Shown: piece after piece, positions 12,301 to 26,000 of the stretch
How positions within the stretch are numbered: the stretch's first letter is position 1
Layout: every line of letters begins with the position of its first letter
Source: Sebastes aleutianus
Taxonomy: Eukaryota > Chordata > Actinopteri > Perciformes > Sebastidae
Length of the DNA: 64,000 nt
Reading direction: 5' to 3'
Assembly: GCA_916700875.1 (NCBI GenBank)
Contig: CAKAKS010000038.1
Coordinates: forward strand, 18,058,826-18,122,825
The notes under the pieces: generated by a model
Told to the model about the DNA's origin: nothing
Databases searched by the model: none
Seen by the model: only the letters and a program-made list of their open reading frames with translations
Made by a program: the position numbers and the translations under genes

Positions 12301-14240
12301 GTGCGTGAAAACACCCACTTTTGTTCTGAACATGTGGTGTTAATATGATCAAAATGCCTTACAATAAAAATACATTTCAAGATCACAAAAAATACAAAAA
12401 TCGACAGATGTTTATAACAAAAGAAATAGATTTTTTGTTGAAATACAAAGGAAATAAAAACAAATAGGAGTTACAAGCTATTTATTTCACACATTATGCA
12501 TCGTGTGTGCAGGATGTGAATCAAATGCAAATAAAGGAATATATCATTGAAAACATAAGGATAGTTGTGAGACAAAACAATAGTGTGACGGTGTATGTTT
12601 GGCTGCTATTAATAGCTTTTTTAGAGCAGTTTTGAACAAAACAAGACAAATTATTTCCTTTAAAATATCCTCACATTTAAATAAAGTTTTTCTGTATCTC
12701 TTTATCTAGATAGAGTAAACCTCCTCTTTCTAATTCTAAGGATTTGGCTTTTGTTTGAAAAGAGTGCACGTGACGAGAAAACGAGAAAAACTACTATTTC
12801 TTTCATAATAATATTATTTATTTATTTTTAAATAACAAAGATATTAACCTTAATATATTTGCATTTTAATATGAAAAACCAGAGAGTTTCAAATTGTTAT
12901 TTAGGTGTTTAAAAACTAAATCTTGCTTGGCATGTGTTTTTGATAGGGGCACAAACCGCCATTTTCTAATGAGATGAAGGGTGTCATCACACAGGAGAAT
13001 CTGTGCACAAAACAGGCTTTTTATATGTTTTTTGGAGCCTGCATGAAACTTCCTAGATGCAAACATAAAAAAAAATATGTCTGGACCCTCAAAAAGAAGA
13101 GCTTTTGCGTTACCACCGATAAGGACATTGTTTCCATGTTAGTGTTTCTGTCTCTCCTCAACATGGCGTTCACCACACTGACTGTGTGTTCCTCTGACTC
13201 TGTCCGAAGCGGTCACTCAGTGGATTTTACAACTTCAAGTGGAAAGAAAAACAATTGTTAAGAGATTAGAAAATCGCCTGACAAATAAAAAAAATAAAGC
13301 AAATCTCACCGGAGAACAGAATCCCTTGATTTGAGCCTATAAAGGGGGGGTTGTAAAAAAAAAAAAAAAAAAGGAGCCTTGCGCATGGCGACGTAGACTA
13401 TGTCTATATATCTCTTGGAGTGAGGCCAGCAAAGTTGGGCTATAAAACTGCATTTTACTTAAACAATCCTACCTCCATCTCTCCTCTCACTTTTCTCTCC
13501 TACACTATGTTTAAACCAGATCGATTTTGTCAGTTCTTTTCTCTCCTTTACACTGACATTAACCGAAGAAAAATCTTCCCACATGGATGCAAAGTCTAGT
13601 CTGAAACTTTATGTCAGTTTTTTGCCCCCTATGGAATTTGTCCATAGCAAGAGAGAGAGAGGAGTCCTGAAAACTGTGGGCGGGGAGACTTTCTTTCTGT
13701 ACATTCCTCAACGATACATTCACTATACTCCTCCTGCAGAGCCTGCAGCCACACACACACACACACACACTCACATACACTCACACGGAGAGAGGCTGCA
13801 GCCATGCATCAGTTCATTTAAACCGACACAGTCAGGCGAGCGCTCACATGACTGCTGTCTTCTATATGCGTATAAAAAACGCACCATCTCCATCTATACT
13901 GTGCCATAATGTGCAGCAGGCAGGCTGGGGTTCCTGCTGTGTTTCGTTATTTCATTTGGAAATCATTAAAGCCGAGTTATAAAAAAAATGTATGCGCCTA
14001 TTTGGGTTGACGCAAAGCGCGCAGGTTTAATAAATCCCCTTACATACAGAAAAGAAATAGGCCTATATGGAGCTATTAAAAGTTTTTAAAAAACTTTGCA
14101 AGAGTTTGAAAACAAATTATAATTAAAAGTTAGCATGAAAAAATGAGTTTTTAATTCCCCTTTTTTCGTTTAACCTATTTATAGGAGTCTTTTTCCTGAA
14201 ATGTAAACACATCCCTAAAGGTTTCCTAGAAAGTTGAGAG
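9360..14240. other. tra2a-igf2bp3 intergenic DNA, left part
   Basis: AT-rich, with no ORF that resembles a known protein on either strand. It contains an interspersed repeat copy at about 10838-10990 and simple-sequence patches: poly-A near 13356, (CA)n at 13751-13769. A TATAAA-like motif near 13340 precedes the poly-A but no gene follows it. Confidence 0.6.
10838..10990 (+). repeat. Interspersed repeat, family with TTTATTTAAC-AGG start
   Basis: The segment starting CCTTTATTTAACTAGGAAAG and running through GAGATTACAATCTCT is repeated with drift at about 48850-49000 (ATTTAACCAGGTAAAAG, GAGATTAAAATCT). This is a common dispersed fish repeat, seen twice in this window. Confidence 0.7.
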
Positions 14241-14249
14241 GAGTTATAA

Positions 14250-14560
14250 AAAAAAAAAAAAAGTGCCGCCGGCTCGTGTTTCGTTACATCTCTATGGCTC
14301 CATGACAAAGCCCAGCAGAGGAAACATGGGGAGAAAAAAATGCATAATTGGCGCGCTGATTCATATAGAATAGAGGAGCCGGGGAGCCAATGAATGAGCG
14401 CGTTGAGGCCGAGCCAGCATCAGTAGTACGGAGCGCGGCTGCTGCTCTCTGATTGGACGACGCTCTCGACCAATCAGAGCGCTCTGTGTGTTTGCTCAGC
14501 AGCAAGAGGAGTAAACCTCAGTGAGACAGCCATGGCCCCAGCCTGAGCTAGTAGTGGCTG
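14250..14560. promoter_or_regulatory. Orphan GC-rich, promoter-like block with paired CCAAT boxes
   Basis: A sharp rise in GC/CpG within AT-rich DNA ~5 kb upstream of the igf2bp3 ATG. CTCTGATTGG at 14447-14456 and CCAATCAGAG at 14470-14479 form a perfect 10-bp inverted repeat, each arm a CCAAT (NF-Y type) box. No coding exon is recognised beside it. It could be a distal igf2bp3 promoter, a promoter for a non-coding RNA, or an enhancer. Confidence 0.45.
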
Positions 14561-14920
14561 AAGGGCCCACTAAACCAACAGTCCCTTTTGTAACCTGCTT
14601 TACATGAGCATGCACACCTAGGCCTATTCATTAGCAAACACTGCAGTGTGGCTGCTAGCATTTTCAGCTCAAAGCACAGCCCTATATGCACTGGGCTGCA
14701 GTGAGTGGAGGTTACACCCACCTACTTTTCCATCACTTTTTTTTTTTCTTGAAATACAGTTAAACCAACTTTTTCAAAATCCAGCTGTTTAAAGGAAATT
14801 ATACATTTAGGTTGACATGAAAAACATACATTTACAGGAAAATGAATAAGATAATGCTACTTTTTTAAAATAATTTACAGAGTTACTTCCTGGCTACAAT
14901 TCATACTTTGTTTTTAATTT

Positions 14921-15971
14921 GACATTCATAACTCATGTTGGATGACTTGTAGCCTAATTATAGGAATTAAATTATGCCCTTATGTATGCATGCCCACACA
15001 TGATCCAAAAAAAAGTAATGATACACTTCATATCTAAAATGAAGGGCTACTGTCACACATGCTGTGTATTGAGCTCACCTAAACAATTATGAAGCCTCAG
15101 TCTGGAGATTTTGGGATTAAACTTTAATATTATGAATATGCGTAGTATTAATAGATACACTCAGTTGCCTGTTTATGTACAAAAATCTTAAACTAATGCA
15201 GTCTAATACAATAAACACCTTGTGACTGCAACTCTAAACCCAGTTTATAATGTTCGTTTTTTGTTAAAACTGGTGTTAATTCAGCTTTATTGTCAGCTAC
15301 TTATAGTGCCGTGGAATTATACCATGTTATACTGAGAAGTGTTTCTAGTATTTTGTCAACCCATGACTAAATAGTGGAAACACGACTCAGTATCACATGA
15401 TACAGTTCAACAGCACTGCAAAAATAAAGCCTCCAAAATGTCCATTCAGTGGAATCAAAACTCCTCTAACTAAACAAAAACTGCACACCTAAACAATTAT
15501 GCAACCTAAACCCCTCAGTCTGGAGATTTGGGGATTAAACATGAACTTTAATATTATGAATAAGCACTAAGTTGCCAGTTTTTAGGTACACAACTATTAT
15601 ACTAATGCAGTCTAATACAACAATCCTGCAATAAACTCTTTGCAACTGCAAAGCGACAACTCTAAACCAAGTTTATAATGTTCAGTTTTTTTTAAAACTG
15701 CTGTTGATTGAATTAAATTGTCTTTTTTGGCAGCTACATTTATAGTACTGTTGAATTATACCATGTTATACTGAGTAGTGTTTCTAATATTTTGTCCAGC
15801 CTAGACTAAATATTAGAAACACCACTCAGTATCACACAATATAATTCAATGGCACTGCAAAATGTCCATAAAGTTGAACCAAAACCTCTCTAACTAAACA
15901 AAAACTGAACATTATGACCTTCATGGAGGTAGATCTTATTTTAGATTTGTGGACCTAATAAACTGGCAGCT

Positions 15972-16018
<47 letters not shown>

Positions 16019-16716
16019 GGATAGATATATAAACATTCATAACTCATATCGGACAACTCAGCCTAATTATAGGAATTAAATTATGCCCTTGTGTATGCAT
16101 GCCCACACATGATCCAGAAAACGCTGTCTGACAGATGATGCATGTCATATCTGAAATTATGGGCTACTGTCACACATGCTGTGTATTGAACTCACCGCAA
16201 CAATTATGTAGCCTCGGTCTGAAGATTTGGGGATTAAACTTCAATTGTATGAATATGCTAAGTACAAATAGATACACTAAACTGCCAGTTTATTAGGTAC
16301 ACGAATCTTAAACTAATGCAGTCTAATACAACAATCCTGCAATAAACTCATTGTGACTGCAAAGAAACAACTCTAAACCCAGTTTATAATCTTCAATTTT
16401 TGTTAAAGCTGTTTAAGAGAGGCGTTGATTCAACTTAATTGTCTTTTTTTGACAGCTACACTTATAGTGCTGTTGAATTATACCACGTTTTACTGAGAAT
16501 TGTTTCTAATATTTTGTCCACCCTAGACTAAATATCAGAAACACCACTCAGTATCACATGATGTAGTTCAATAGCACTGCAAAATGTCCATAAAGTTGAA
16601 CCAAAACCTCTGTAACTAAACAAAAACACTTGAAAACATTATGACCTTCAAGAGGTAGATTTCATTGCAGTGCTGTTGCATTATGTTAGATTTGTGTGCC
16701 TAATAAACTGGCCTCT

Positions 16717-16747
<31 letters not shown>

Positions 16748-17459
16748 CGATAGATAAGATAGATAGATAGATAGATACTGTAAAATGTACTTCAGTTACA
16801 CCAGATCTTTAAGAAACTATATGACACTTTAAGAACACACACTTACGTTCTTTACAAATACCATTGTCAGATCTGATCTATTGGTCAGCATGAAACTGTG
16901 TGTAGCACTCAGTATCACATGATACAGTTCAATAGCACTGCAAAATGTCCATAAGGTTGAATCAAAACCTCTGTAAACTAAACAAAAACACTTGAAAACA
17001 TTATGACCTTCATGAGGTAGATTTTATTGCAGTGCTGTTGCATTATGTTACATGTATGTGCCTAATAAACTGGCCTCTGATAGATAGATAGATAAATAGA
17101 TAGATAGATAGATAGATACTGTAAAATGTACTTCAGTTACACCAGATCTTTAAGAAACCATATGAAACTTTGAGAACACACTTTTTTAGAACACACACTT
17201 TCGTTCTATACTGAGAGGTGTTTCTAATATTTTGTCCACCCTAGACTAAATATTAGAAACACCACTCAGTGTCACATGATATAGTTCAATAGCACTGCAA
17301 AATGTCCATACAGTTGAATCAAAACCTCTGTAACTAAACAAAAACAATTGAAAACATTATGACCTTCATGAGGTAGATTTTATTGCAGTGCTGTTGCATT
17401 ATGTTAGATTTATGTGCCTAATAAACTGGCCTCTGATAGATAGACAGATAGATAGATAA

Positions 17460-17494
<35 letters not shown>

Positions 17495-17950
17495 CTGTAA
17501 AATGTACTTCAGTTACACCAGATCTTTAAGAAACTATATGACACTTTAAGAACACACTTTTTTTTAGAACACACACTTTCGCTCTTTACAAATCCATTGT
17601 CAGATCTGATCTATTGATGAGCATGAAACTGTGTGTACATTTTTGTACCATTGTATGGATCCCACTACCCATTTAGTCCTCTAAATAAAATATTGATGTG
17701 CCTAATAAACTGGCCTCTGATAGATATATAGATAAATAGATAGATAGATACTGTAAAATGTACTTCAGTTACACCAGATCTTTAAGAAACTACTTTAAGA
17801 ACACATTTTTTTAGAACACACACTTTCGTTCTTTAACAAATCCATTGTCAGATCTGATCTATTTGATAAGCATATAAGCATAAGAAACTGTGTGTACATT
17901 TCCACTGTGCCATCAACAGGTATGGATCCCACTACCCATTTAGTCCTGTA
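14921..17950. repeat. Array of long inverted-repeat (foldback) elements with GATA microsatellites
   Basis: One element runs from CAGTTTATTAGGTACAC (~16286) to GTGCCTAATAAACTGG (~16696). Its halves are reverse complements with drift, and the centre is ACTGAG..TTTCTAATATTT / AATAT.AGAAACACCACTCAGT. Similar copies lie at ~15165-15470 (shortened) and ~15573-15975. Right halves plus a spacer (ACTGTAAAATGTACTTCAGT) repeat near 16.75-17.09, 17.1-17.44, 17.48 and 17.72 kb. (GATA)n follows almost every right end (about 15972-16028, 16710-16776, 17080-17116, 17435-17492, 17720-17750). A lead-in (ATAACTCAT..TTATAGGAATTAAATTATGCC) is duplicated at ~14926 and ~16037. Confidence 0.85.
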
Positions 17951-18349
17951 AATATACGGCCCATTTTTACGCAGAGTGACTTAACGAGTAAACTATCGGC
18001 CTGTGATTTACAAAAAAACATCTTATTGCGAGTAGTGTAATATTTTAGACATGGATTTATACACACGTGATTGCATTGGGTCTGTGCGTTACATAGGACG
18101 CTAGGGGCACTTTTAGTGTAGGAGACCCCTCCCATCTCTCTCTCTCTCTCAGTGAATGCAGATCCATGCCGGAGGTATATAGCACAGAGGATTCGCCATG
18201 TGCATTCAGTCCACATGGCCAACGCCTCCTCCTCGTCGTTTTGTGCCAAATGGGCTGAAAGTTGTAAAAAAAAAACACAAAAAAAACAAATGGCGTGGCA
18301 AAACACCCCTCAATATCATTTAGTGTGACCATCGAGGCCTTGCTGTTGG

Positions 18350-19049
18350 ACTTTGAGTCGTGGATCAAGAGAGGGCATGGCTCCACTCTAGTTGGAAGAA
18401 GAAGATGGATGCCGTCATGTGGATAGTAGTACGTGTCATTCCCATATTGCGCGAGGGCCCTAGGAGCTTGCGCATGGGCCCTCCCTTTACTAGTCAAGTT
18501 TTCTCCAAAAAATTAAATGTGTCCAGCGTGCAATTTAACAATATATAGTGCAACATCATTTATGAATGGCCCCACCCCCCCCTCCTTTTAGCTCCTACTG
18601 TGTCATCAAGCGCACTTATAGCACAGCCGCGCGCAATATCAGCGTCGTTCCTGCTATGGGCGTGCGTTTCACGAGCGCACTGCCGCTTTACTATTCCATC
18701 AGTTCGACCAATGAGCATCGAGGCTTTTTGCAGAGAGAAAGGCACACACGAATGTGATTCTAGTAAAGATACACTGGGTTCTCACGGAATCCCTTTACGC
18801 ACACCAGGTTTTTTTTTCCCCAAACACCAATCCACTCTTCTTCCCCTCCTTTTTTCTCTCTCTCTCTTCTTCTCCACTCCCCTCCTCTCTAGCTGTCCCC
18901 ACCCCAGATTTTCCCGTGCAATTTTCCCCAATCCCAAACACTTAATTGAGCAATTGGGATTCCTCACGTGTGGGCTGATTTGTAGTTTGAACACGTGGCT
19001 CATTCAAAAAAAAAAAGCCGGAATAGCAGAGGATTTTTTTTTCAACCCC

Positions 19050-19080
<31 letters not shown>

Positions 19081-19478
19081 TTCTAGGCTCTAGACTTAGA
19101 GGCGGGCGCCAGCCTTTACCGTGTGTGTGACATTCTCTGTCTCTTTGCCAAAAGGGGGTTTGGAGGAAGACACACAAAGTAGTTTTCTCCTCCTTTTTTC
19201 AACCCAGCCCGCCATCGTTTTTTTGGAGATTAATAATTGAGCATTTTTATTTATTGCGCGATAGAGACCAGAGGGGCGATAGGGAGAGCAGAAACGCACC
19301 GTGAGGCTGCCAGTTTAAATCTATCTGTGGCTTTGAACGACCGGGAAGCACGCCACACAGCCACTCCGTATAGTAGTAAAAGGCGATTTAGGCGACTCCA
19401 AAACACGAGCGCAAAAAAACACCAACTATCTCTCCCTCTCACAGCGTTAAAGATTGTCCCTTTTTTCGGCGCAAGAAC
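18350..19478 (+). promoter_or_regulatory. igf2bp3: igf2bp3 promoter and 5'UTR
   Basis: CpG-richer sequence with pyrimidine tracts immediately upstream of the start codon, containing poly-A at ~19006, a (CTT)n run at 19052-19080 and GC-rich stretches to 19478. A transcription start near 19.0-19.2 kb is inferred. The ORFs seen here lack ATG starts or similarity to known proteins. Confidence 0.5.
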
Positions 19479-22400
19479 ATGAATAAGCTATACATTGGCA
19501 ACGTGAGCGCCGAGGTGACCGAGGAGGAACTCGAACTTATCTTTGAGCAGCAGAAGATTCCGCACAGTGGTCCGTTTCTTCTCAAAGCTGGCTATGCGTT
19601 TGTGGATTGCCTCGACGAGAAAGCTGCAATGAAGGCCATCGATGCTCTTTCAGGTGAGAGGAAAAAAGTGATATTTTGTGGAGGAAAAAGACGCACGAAC
19701 TGGTGAAGATTTTGTGCCGTTAAGCTCTGTTGTATGTAGGGAGGTGGTGGTGGTGGTGGTGGTGTGGGGAGGTGTATCTTTCTCTCTCTCACACAACCTT
19801 TACTTGGCCTTTTGACACTGGGTTTGAGTGCAATTGTGCTCTTGTAATTTCCCTGAGTGTAGCTTGATAAAATGGTCGAGTAAACACAATCATGAGGATG
19901 AGAAATAACCAAGGCTTTTGCTCTGCTGTGTTGTGCGTGTGTGTGTGTCGTTCAGCGAGGCAGTGGACGCCGTGAAGTGAACCCTATTGTAAGGCTTTAT
20001 TATCACACACAAGCCCCATAGTGGAGCAGTGTGTTGCTGTTTTTTTACCAATGTGAAATAACACTTTCCAAACTAATAACGGGCCTTCTCTTAGTTAGTA
20101 GTAGTGGCCAACACATACAACTCCCTCTTCTACACATTGTGAAGCCATTTTTTCGCCCATGCTGACACACCAGGTGGTTTAATTGTGTTGGTCAAATGTA
20201 GGCCAACTAACTGAGCCCACACGACCATTTTGCTTTTTTTTTTGTATATTATTCACTTCCTCTCAGGGGTTTGTTGTTTAAAATTAAAGGGCCTGCTTTA
20301 TAACACGTAACAATGTAGCTAAACTCGTGTAATTTTTACGTAATATGCTACTAGCTCGTGTGTGTAGCTCGCACACTTTCAGTAATATGTGTTGCTAACA
20401 TGCTGAAATATATCCAGGATGTATAGCTAGTCTACAATATGCCTGTTTAGGTTTTTTAAGTCCCCTACGTATTATGACTAGTAAACACGTCACATTTCCT
20501 ACCAGGAGGTCTGTTAATGAGATCAAAATGATAAATGACACTATAATTTTTTTTTTTTTATAGGTAAAGCTGAACTTCATGGGAAACTTCTCGAAGTGGA
20601 GCACTCGGTGCCTAAACGTCAAAGGTAGGTCCACTTTTGTTTTTTAAACATAAAGCTTCTTGGTTCAACTCGTGGAAACTCATTTTTTTTTTTTTTTTAA
20701 TTCCTAACCATTTTCTTCAAAAGGCCTTTTTTTAATTTTTTTCCGCAAGTGATATTTGGTTGGAAATGTGTTGCTGTGGCACATTAATTCAGTATTTTCA
20801 CCTAGTTTTCCTCTAAATGCTGTGGGGGTCAAATGAAAGGGGCGTATGGTGGAAGTGGATGGTGGTGGTGTAGCCTACTCCTCCTTTCGCCATGACTGTG
20901 GGGTGCTACTCCTAAAAACCGTCGTGCATTATTAGCCATACATGCTTGTATTTCTTTGTGTACGTACAGTACTTGGTATTATTTGAGCTCCCAACCGATT
21001 TGGTAAAAAAAAAAACACCACCCCCTGAGTGTGCTGGTTGTAAATGTGTGCAGCCTAGGCTGTATTGAAGGCGTACAGGCCTTGTGGAGTCGTCCATTTG
21101 AGAAGGATCTGCCCGTCATTCTCCCTGCCTGCCCTGCGCTTCCGCCCTCCTCTCTCTCTGCACATTGTGCTGCTGTTGCATGAGATGGACTCCCAAACTG
21201 CGTGTGGAAATGGGAGGTTTGGGGCCCAAGTCACAAGAAAGGCTCACTTTTTTACAGTCAGACCCCCGTAAGAAACACTTAACCAGTCGTGTTTCTGTGA
21301 TTTTACTGTAAATATATTTTCTGTGCGTGAAACTGTGCCGAGGACGTAAAATACTGTGGCTTTTTGGCACTGATGTGCGTAATTTATTTTTTGGTGGTGG
21401 TGACGCAATTCGCTTATAATTAATCCTTCTGTTGAATTAAATTAAAATGGCTCTCGCTTGGTAAATTGGTGTAATGATTTCTCTAAGAGGCATTATACGT
21501 AATATGCATGCATAAAGTTTGATTGAATGGTGTTTTTACGCAGAGTCACATTGGAAACAAGAGGATTTTAGACGTTTATAGGCCTACGTGGCTTAAATTG
21601 ATACTGAAAGTGCGTGGAGGTGAAAAAAGCATCAAGGAGGGATTTTTTTTGACACCTTTTTACGTGAAATGTATTTTCCACCTGAACGTCACACAAGCTT
21701 CCTCCCCTGGCTGCTTGTTGGTCTAAATTGTGTATTGATAAATAAACCAGGTGAGCCACATGGGGTGATTTTTTTTTTTTTTTTTCTTACATCAAATATT
21801 TGAGACCTTTCTCCCAAATTTTTCCCTGATCTTGAAAAACTGGTGACGTTGCTGTGTCTTTTTAGTGCAGCCTGCTGTGGTGGCAACAGAGTCGAGTTTC
21901 AGCCACACTTCAGAAAAGTAAAAACGTGCCCTCCCTTTACAACATGGAACATAGCAGTAGTCAATGGGAACAGTATTCTACCAATATAGGCGACACACAC
22001 ACACACTAGTACACTGGGGCCCCTCTTTGCATTCCAGCCTGTGAATATCAACTGGGGGCTCGGCCAATCACCACGGCTTAACCTTTGAACCCGTCAGCGA
22101 GGGGAAGTGCTACAGCAGACAGAGATCAAGCTGGGGTGGCTACAGTTTTTGGGGGCTCGTAAAGCTAGAAATGAGTAGGATGACGTGCTATGCAGTGTGG
22201 TGGTTCACATTCGTAAAAAACAAAAATGCATCATGTAATCAAAACATCTTGATGTACATTCCTCTGAATTTGTCATGGATGTGGCCAAAAGCCCACGAAA
22301 AATTATCTCCAGTGCATTAGCAAAACATCTGCTGCGCTCAATAGTGACTCCAGGAAAATATATGTGAATTAACAACACAATTAAGTTTATTAGAAAAAAA

Positions 22401-23014
22401 CATCTCGTCCACAGATACATTGCATTATTTATTAAACCTTTCAGCCATCTTATGGACATTTACATTTCACCGCCTGACTCCTGAAAACGTTTTGTGCTTG
22501 GCTTTTTTTATTTGTTAAAAAATCTGGCATTTAAAGAGGACACCCACTCGTTCTTGACAACATCTTGAGCTTTTATTTATTTATTTATTTTACTCCTGAG
22601 AAAGCATGTGAATTGTACAATAAGAAACCAAGCACTAATCAGAATCTTACAGGTGTATTTACATTTCACTTTATTTTCCTGTTTTAAAATGGCAATTATA
22701 TTTTAAATTTTGACCCAGCTTTTTACAAAAGTTTATTGCTTGTTAGTGCAACTGGGCCATATTTATTTTTCAAATAGGTACTAATTGAGCTGTTGTTGTT
22801 TTTTTTATAATTATTTCACTCAGTGTTTTATTTAATCTTTAATTGTAAGCCAAACTGAGTTGCAGCAGTGTGATTATTGTGCACACTCTGACTATTACTT
22901 CCTGGGTCAGATTCTGCTCCTCTTGTTGGGTAAATTAAACAAAATAATTGTAGCTTGCCCATACTCACAACTACAGAAGGAAAGAAAATGGCATGGTAGT
23001 AGGAGGGGTGGCCC

Positions 23015-23052
<38 letters not shown>

Positions 23053-26000
23053 AGAGCGAGAGGAAACTGACGTAAATTTGTTCATAGGTGAACAACCTAA
23101 TGATTTCTTTTATAACCTACATAATGTAGCAATTGTTCTTAGTGAGTGGTGTAAAGTTTCAGCTCTTTTGCCTTTCTTTTTTATATTTTTTTTTATTATT
23201 TTTTTTAAACCAAGCATTTAAAAAAAGCTCCATAAATTGAGACAATAGTGCAGATCCTATCAGTGCTGTTTGTAGAAATGGCTCCTGGCTCTTATTACAA
23301 GAATTCTGGGTCATGGGGTCACTGTGGGGCCCCACCTGCAAAAAAAAAAAACGGGGATTTGGGACGGAGACTTGGGGTGCCAGAGAATTATGAATGTGGC
23401 CCCTTGTTTTACCCAGACTGCGAAGATTCCTTAACTCTCCCTCCTGCTAGGCTCAAAGCAGAATGATAGTGTGTTTTTTTTCCTAAACGTATATAAAATG
23501 TATTCTGTGTGGCTGGGAGGTAGACAGAAACATGTAATGGTGTTTGCAGAAGTTGAGTCATTTCTAACTGTTGATATTCAACTCATTGGAATTCCTACGA
23601 GGAGAATCCAAACGCAAATGTTGAAGTTAGCTTATTGGGTGCACAGTGTGCATATAAGGCCTGTCAGAGGGCAGCGGAAACCAGGCTGCGTGGAGCTCAG
23701 TCATTCAGAACCTCTGCATACTGAGCAGTCGATGGCTCTGGATGGGCGTTGAGCTCAGAGTACCACACCGGTCCTGATGGTGCTTCAGTGAGGGTGGATG
23801 ATTATGAAATAGAGGTGAATTACAGGTGTGGCGCAGCCTCATGATGCTCTGTGGTTTTTGTTTTTTTATGGATGCATGTTCATGCTTGCATACGTGTATG
23901 CACACCCACTTGATGTATACTGGGCGGTGAAGGAAGCGGGCGAACAAGTAGGATATTTTTTTTTTAAAGTAAATAAGGAGCCCGGCCTCCTCCTGGCCAT
24001 CACATGACGAGCCAACCCCAGTCACTCCTGGCCCTCCCCTCCTTCCCTCCCCCTCCCACTTTTAACCCTGCTCTACATGTTCCTGTCAGTGGACTTGTCC
24101 GTGTCCATGGCAACAGGGCCCCACCCCCACAGGGCAGAGAGGGCCCTTGTTACCCTTGCCTGAAACAGGGCTAGTTCCCCCCCCCCCCACAACCACCACC
24201 AACACCACCCCCAAACACCACACCCCACTCACACACACACACACCTCCCCCCTCCCCAAATCAAAGGCTCGGACTAGGGAATGTATACCACCCCCCCACC
24301 CCACACCCTGGCTGACTTCTTCTGTGTGTGCGGAGCTATAGGTTAATCCGACTGGAAGTGCTCGGTGCATTTGCACATTTCGCATGGCGTTCCCACCGCA
24401 ATGCAGAGCATACAGAAATGTGTGGGGAGAGGGGGGGCCGGATCAGCCAGGAATGGCACAGTGGGCCGGAAAGGGCTGGAATTCCTCTTGGAAGTTATTT
24501 GGGAATTTTCTTTACAATTTGCCCATTTAGAATTTAAGGAGTTTCCTAATGTTTCAAATTAAATATGTTGTACAAGTGCTGTTGGCTTGATCACGCTCGT
24601 AGTGGCGAAGCTGAGGAATTCAAACTACTGCGGCCCTTGTTGCACATGTGCAGTACGTTTTACTGCTAAGATGTGCTTGTGTGTAATAGAAAAAAAATCC
24701 CTTTTTGTTTTTTAAATTTGAGTTAATGATGTAAAGAGTGAGTTTTATAAATGCTGCATGTTGAAAGGTGTTATCTTCTACACAGCAGATTAGAAAACAA
24801 CTAGCAGCGGAGCAGTTTATACAAGTAGATGAGCTGCATTTAGTTTTTACAGCTCAGTGAAGCTTGAGGAAAAGAAGCCCATGTGTGGAACTCTTTACCT
24901 TAAAGTTTCTACAGGAAATGATGTCTACACACAATCTAACTTAAATTAGCTGCATATGTATCAGGTATGTGCGGAGAGAGCGTAAAGCCGGCGTGGAAAT
25001 GGGTCGGGGGTCAGGGTTTGTGATTCCACATTGTGTGTGTGTGTGTGTGTGTGTGTTCATGCTTCAGCTCCCAGCCATGTGCACATTTTGTTCCTTTAGA
25101 TCTGTGCGTATCAACAGGCGCACTGGACTTTGGAGTGGCCTGCACTTTTCTCACATTTTTTATACAACGTCCACACGCACGCGGACACTTGCGAAACTCT
25201 GTGACTCATTGATCCACAAGTTTCATTGTCTGCATCACCTCCCTACACAGTATACTCACGCTGCATGTACATAAAGTGCAGCTAAAAGGATGAATAGTGG
25301 ATTTCTGTCCTCGTTGTTTCTGGCGACGGAGCACAGCAGCACCATTGTAACTGCACTTGCTTCTGCTGTATGCACACACTCTGAGCAAGCACGCAATTTT
25401 TTTTGAGTCTTCCTATTTAGTGTGACGCGGCCAGCGGAGATTCCCTTTGGTTTCCCTTTGGCACCTGCAGCACCACCACTCCCTCCCTTGCCCCCATTTT
25501 TGATACAACAGCTGGATGCTCCTGGATGATAAGAGTCTATTTTAGCTGTAAAGAGTGGACTTGAGATCTCGCAGTGGTTGAATCCTCATTATGCAATGCT
25601 ACAGGGCACATGCTTGACTCAAACTGTGTGTATATTCAGATGGCATCTTCACCTTTTCCGATCCTTTCTTTGCCCCCTCTGCTCTCCTCTTGATGCTACT
25701 CCTTTCTGCCGCTTCACACTCCTGCTTCTCTCCTCTATCTCGCTCTTCACACTCTTGTGTGACACAATCGGTGATATGGGACAAAGGGCGTGGTGCGTTT
25801 TAGTGTAATTTTTTAATTTTGAGCACTCACAACTCAATTGAGGCCACCCAGCGGTTATTCCAAATCACCCCTCTTGCCCATCACTTCCTCCCACGTTTTA
25901 CCCAGGGTGTCTTCAGTGCACCTGCTGGGTTGGGGCTGGTATTAAAGCAGAAGTCATATCTGCAGCTTCTCCACCCTGGTCTCTCTCGCTAGATTGCGGA

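Noticed and set aside
14284..14505. Minus-strand frame through the CCAAT-box island
   Set aside because: Open mainly because of GC richness; no splice sites or family resemblance. The block is better read as regulatory.
14921..17950. CRISPR-like interpretation of the regularly spaced repeats
   Set aside because: The units are long inverted-repeat transposon copies with GATA tails in a eukaryotic genome; there are no short direct repeats with unique spacers and no cas genes.
18057..18497. 146-codon minus-strand frame upstream of igf2bp3
   Set aside because: No similarity, lies in promoter-proximal sequence, and overlaps other random open frames.
24086..24385. 99-codon minus-strand frame in igf2bp3 intron 2
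   Set aside because: Built from poly-C and CA simple sequence; amino-acid composition is low complexity and no splice context is evident.
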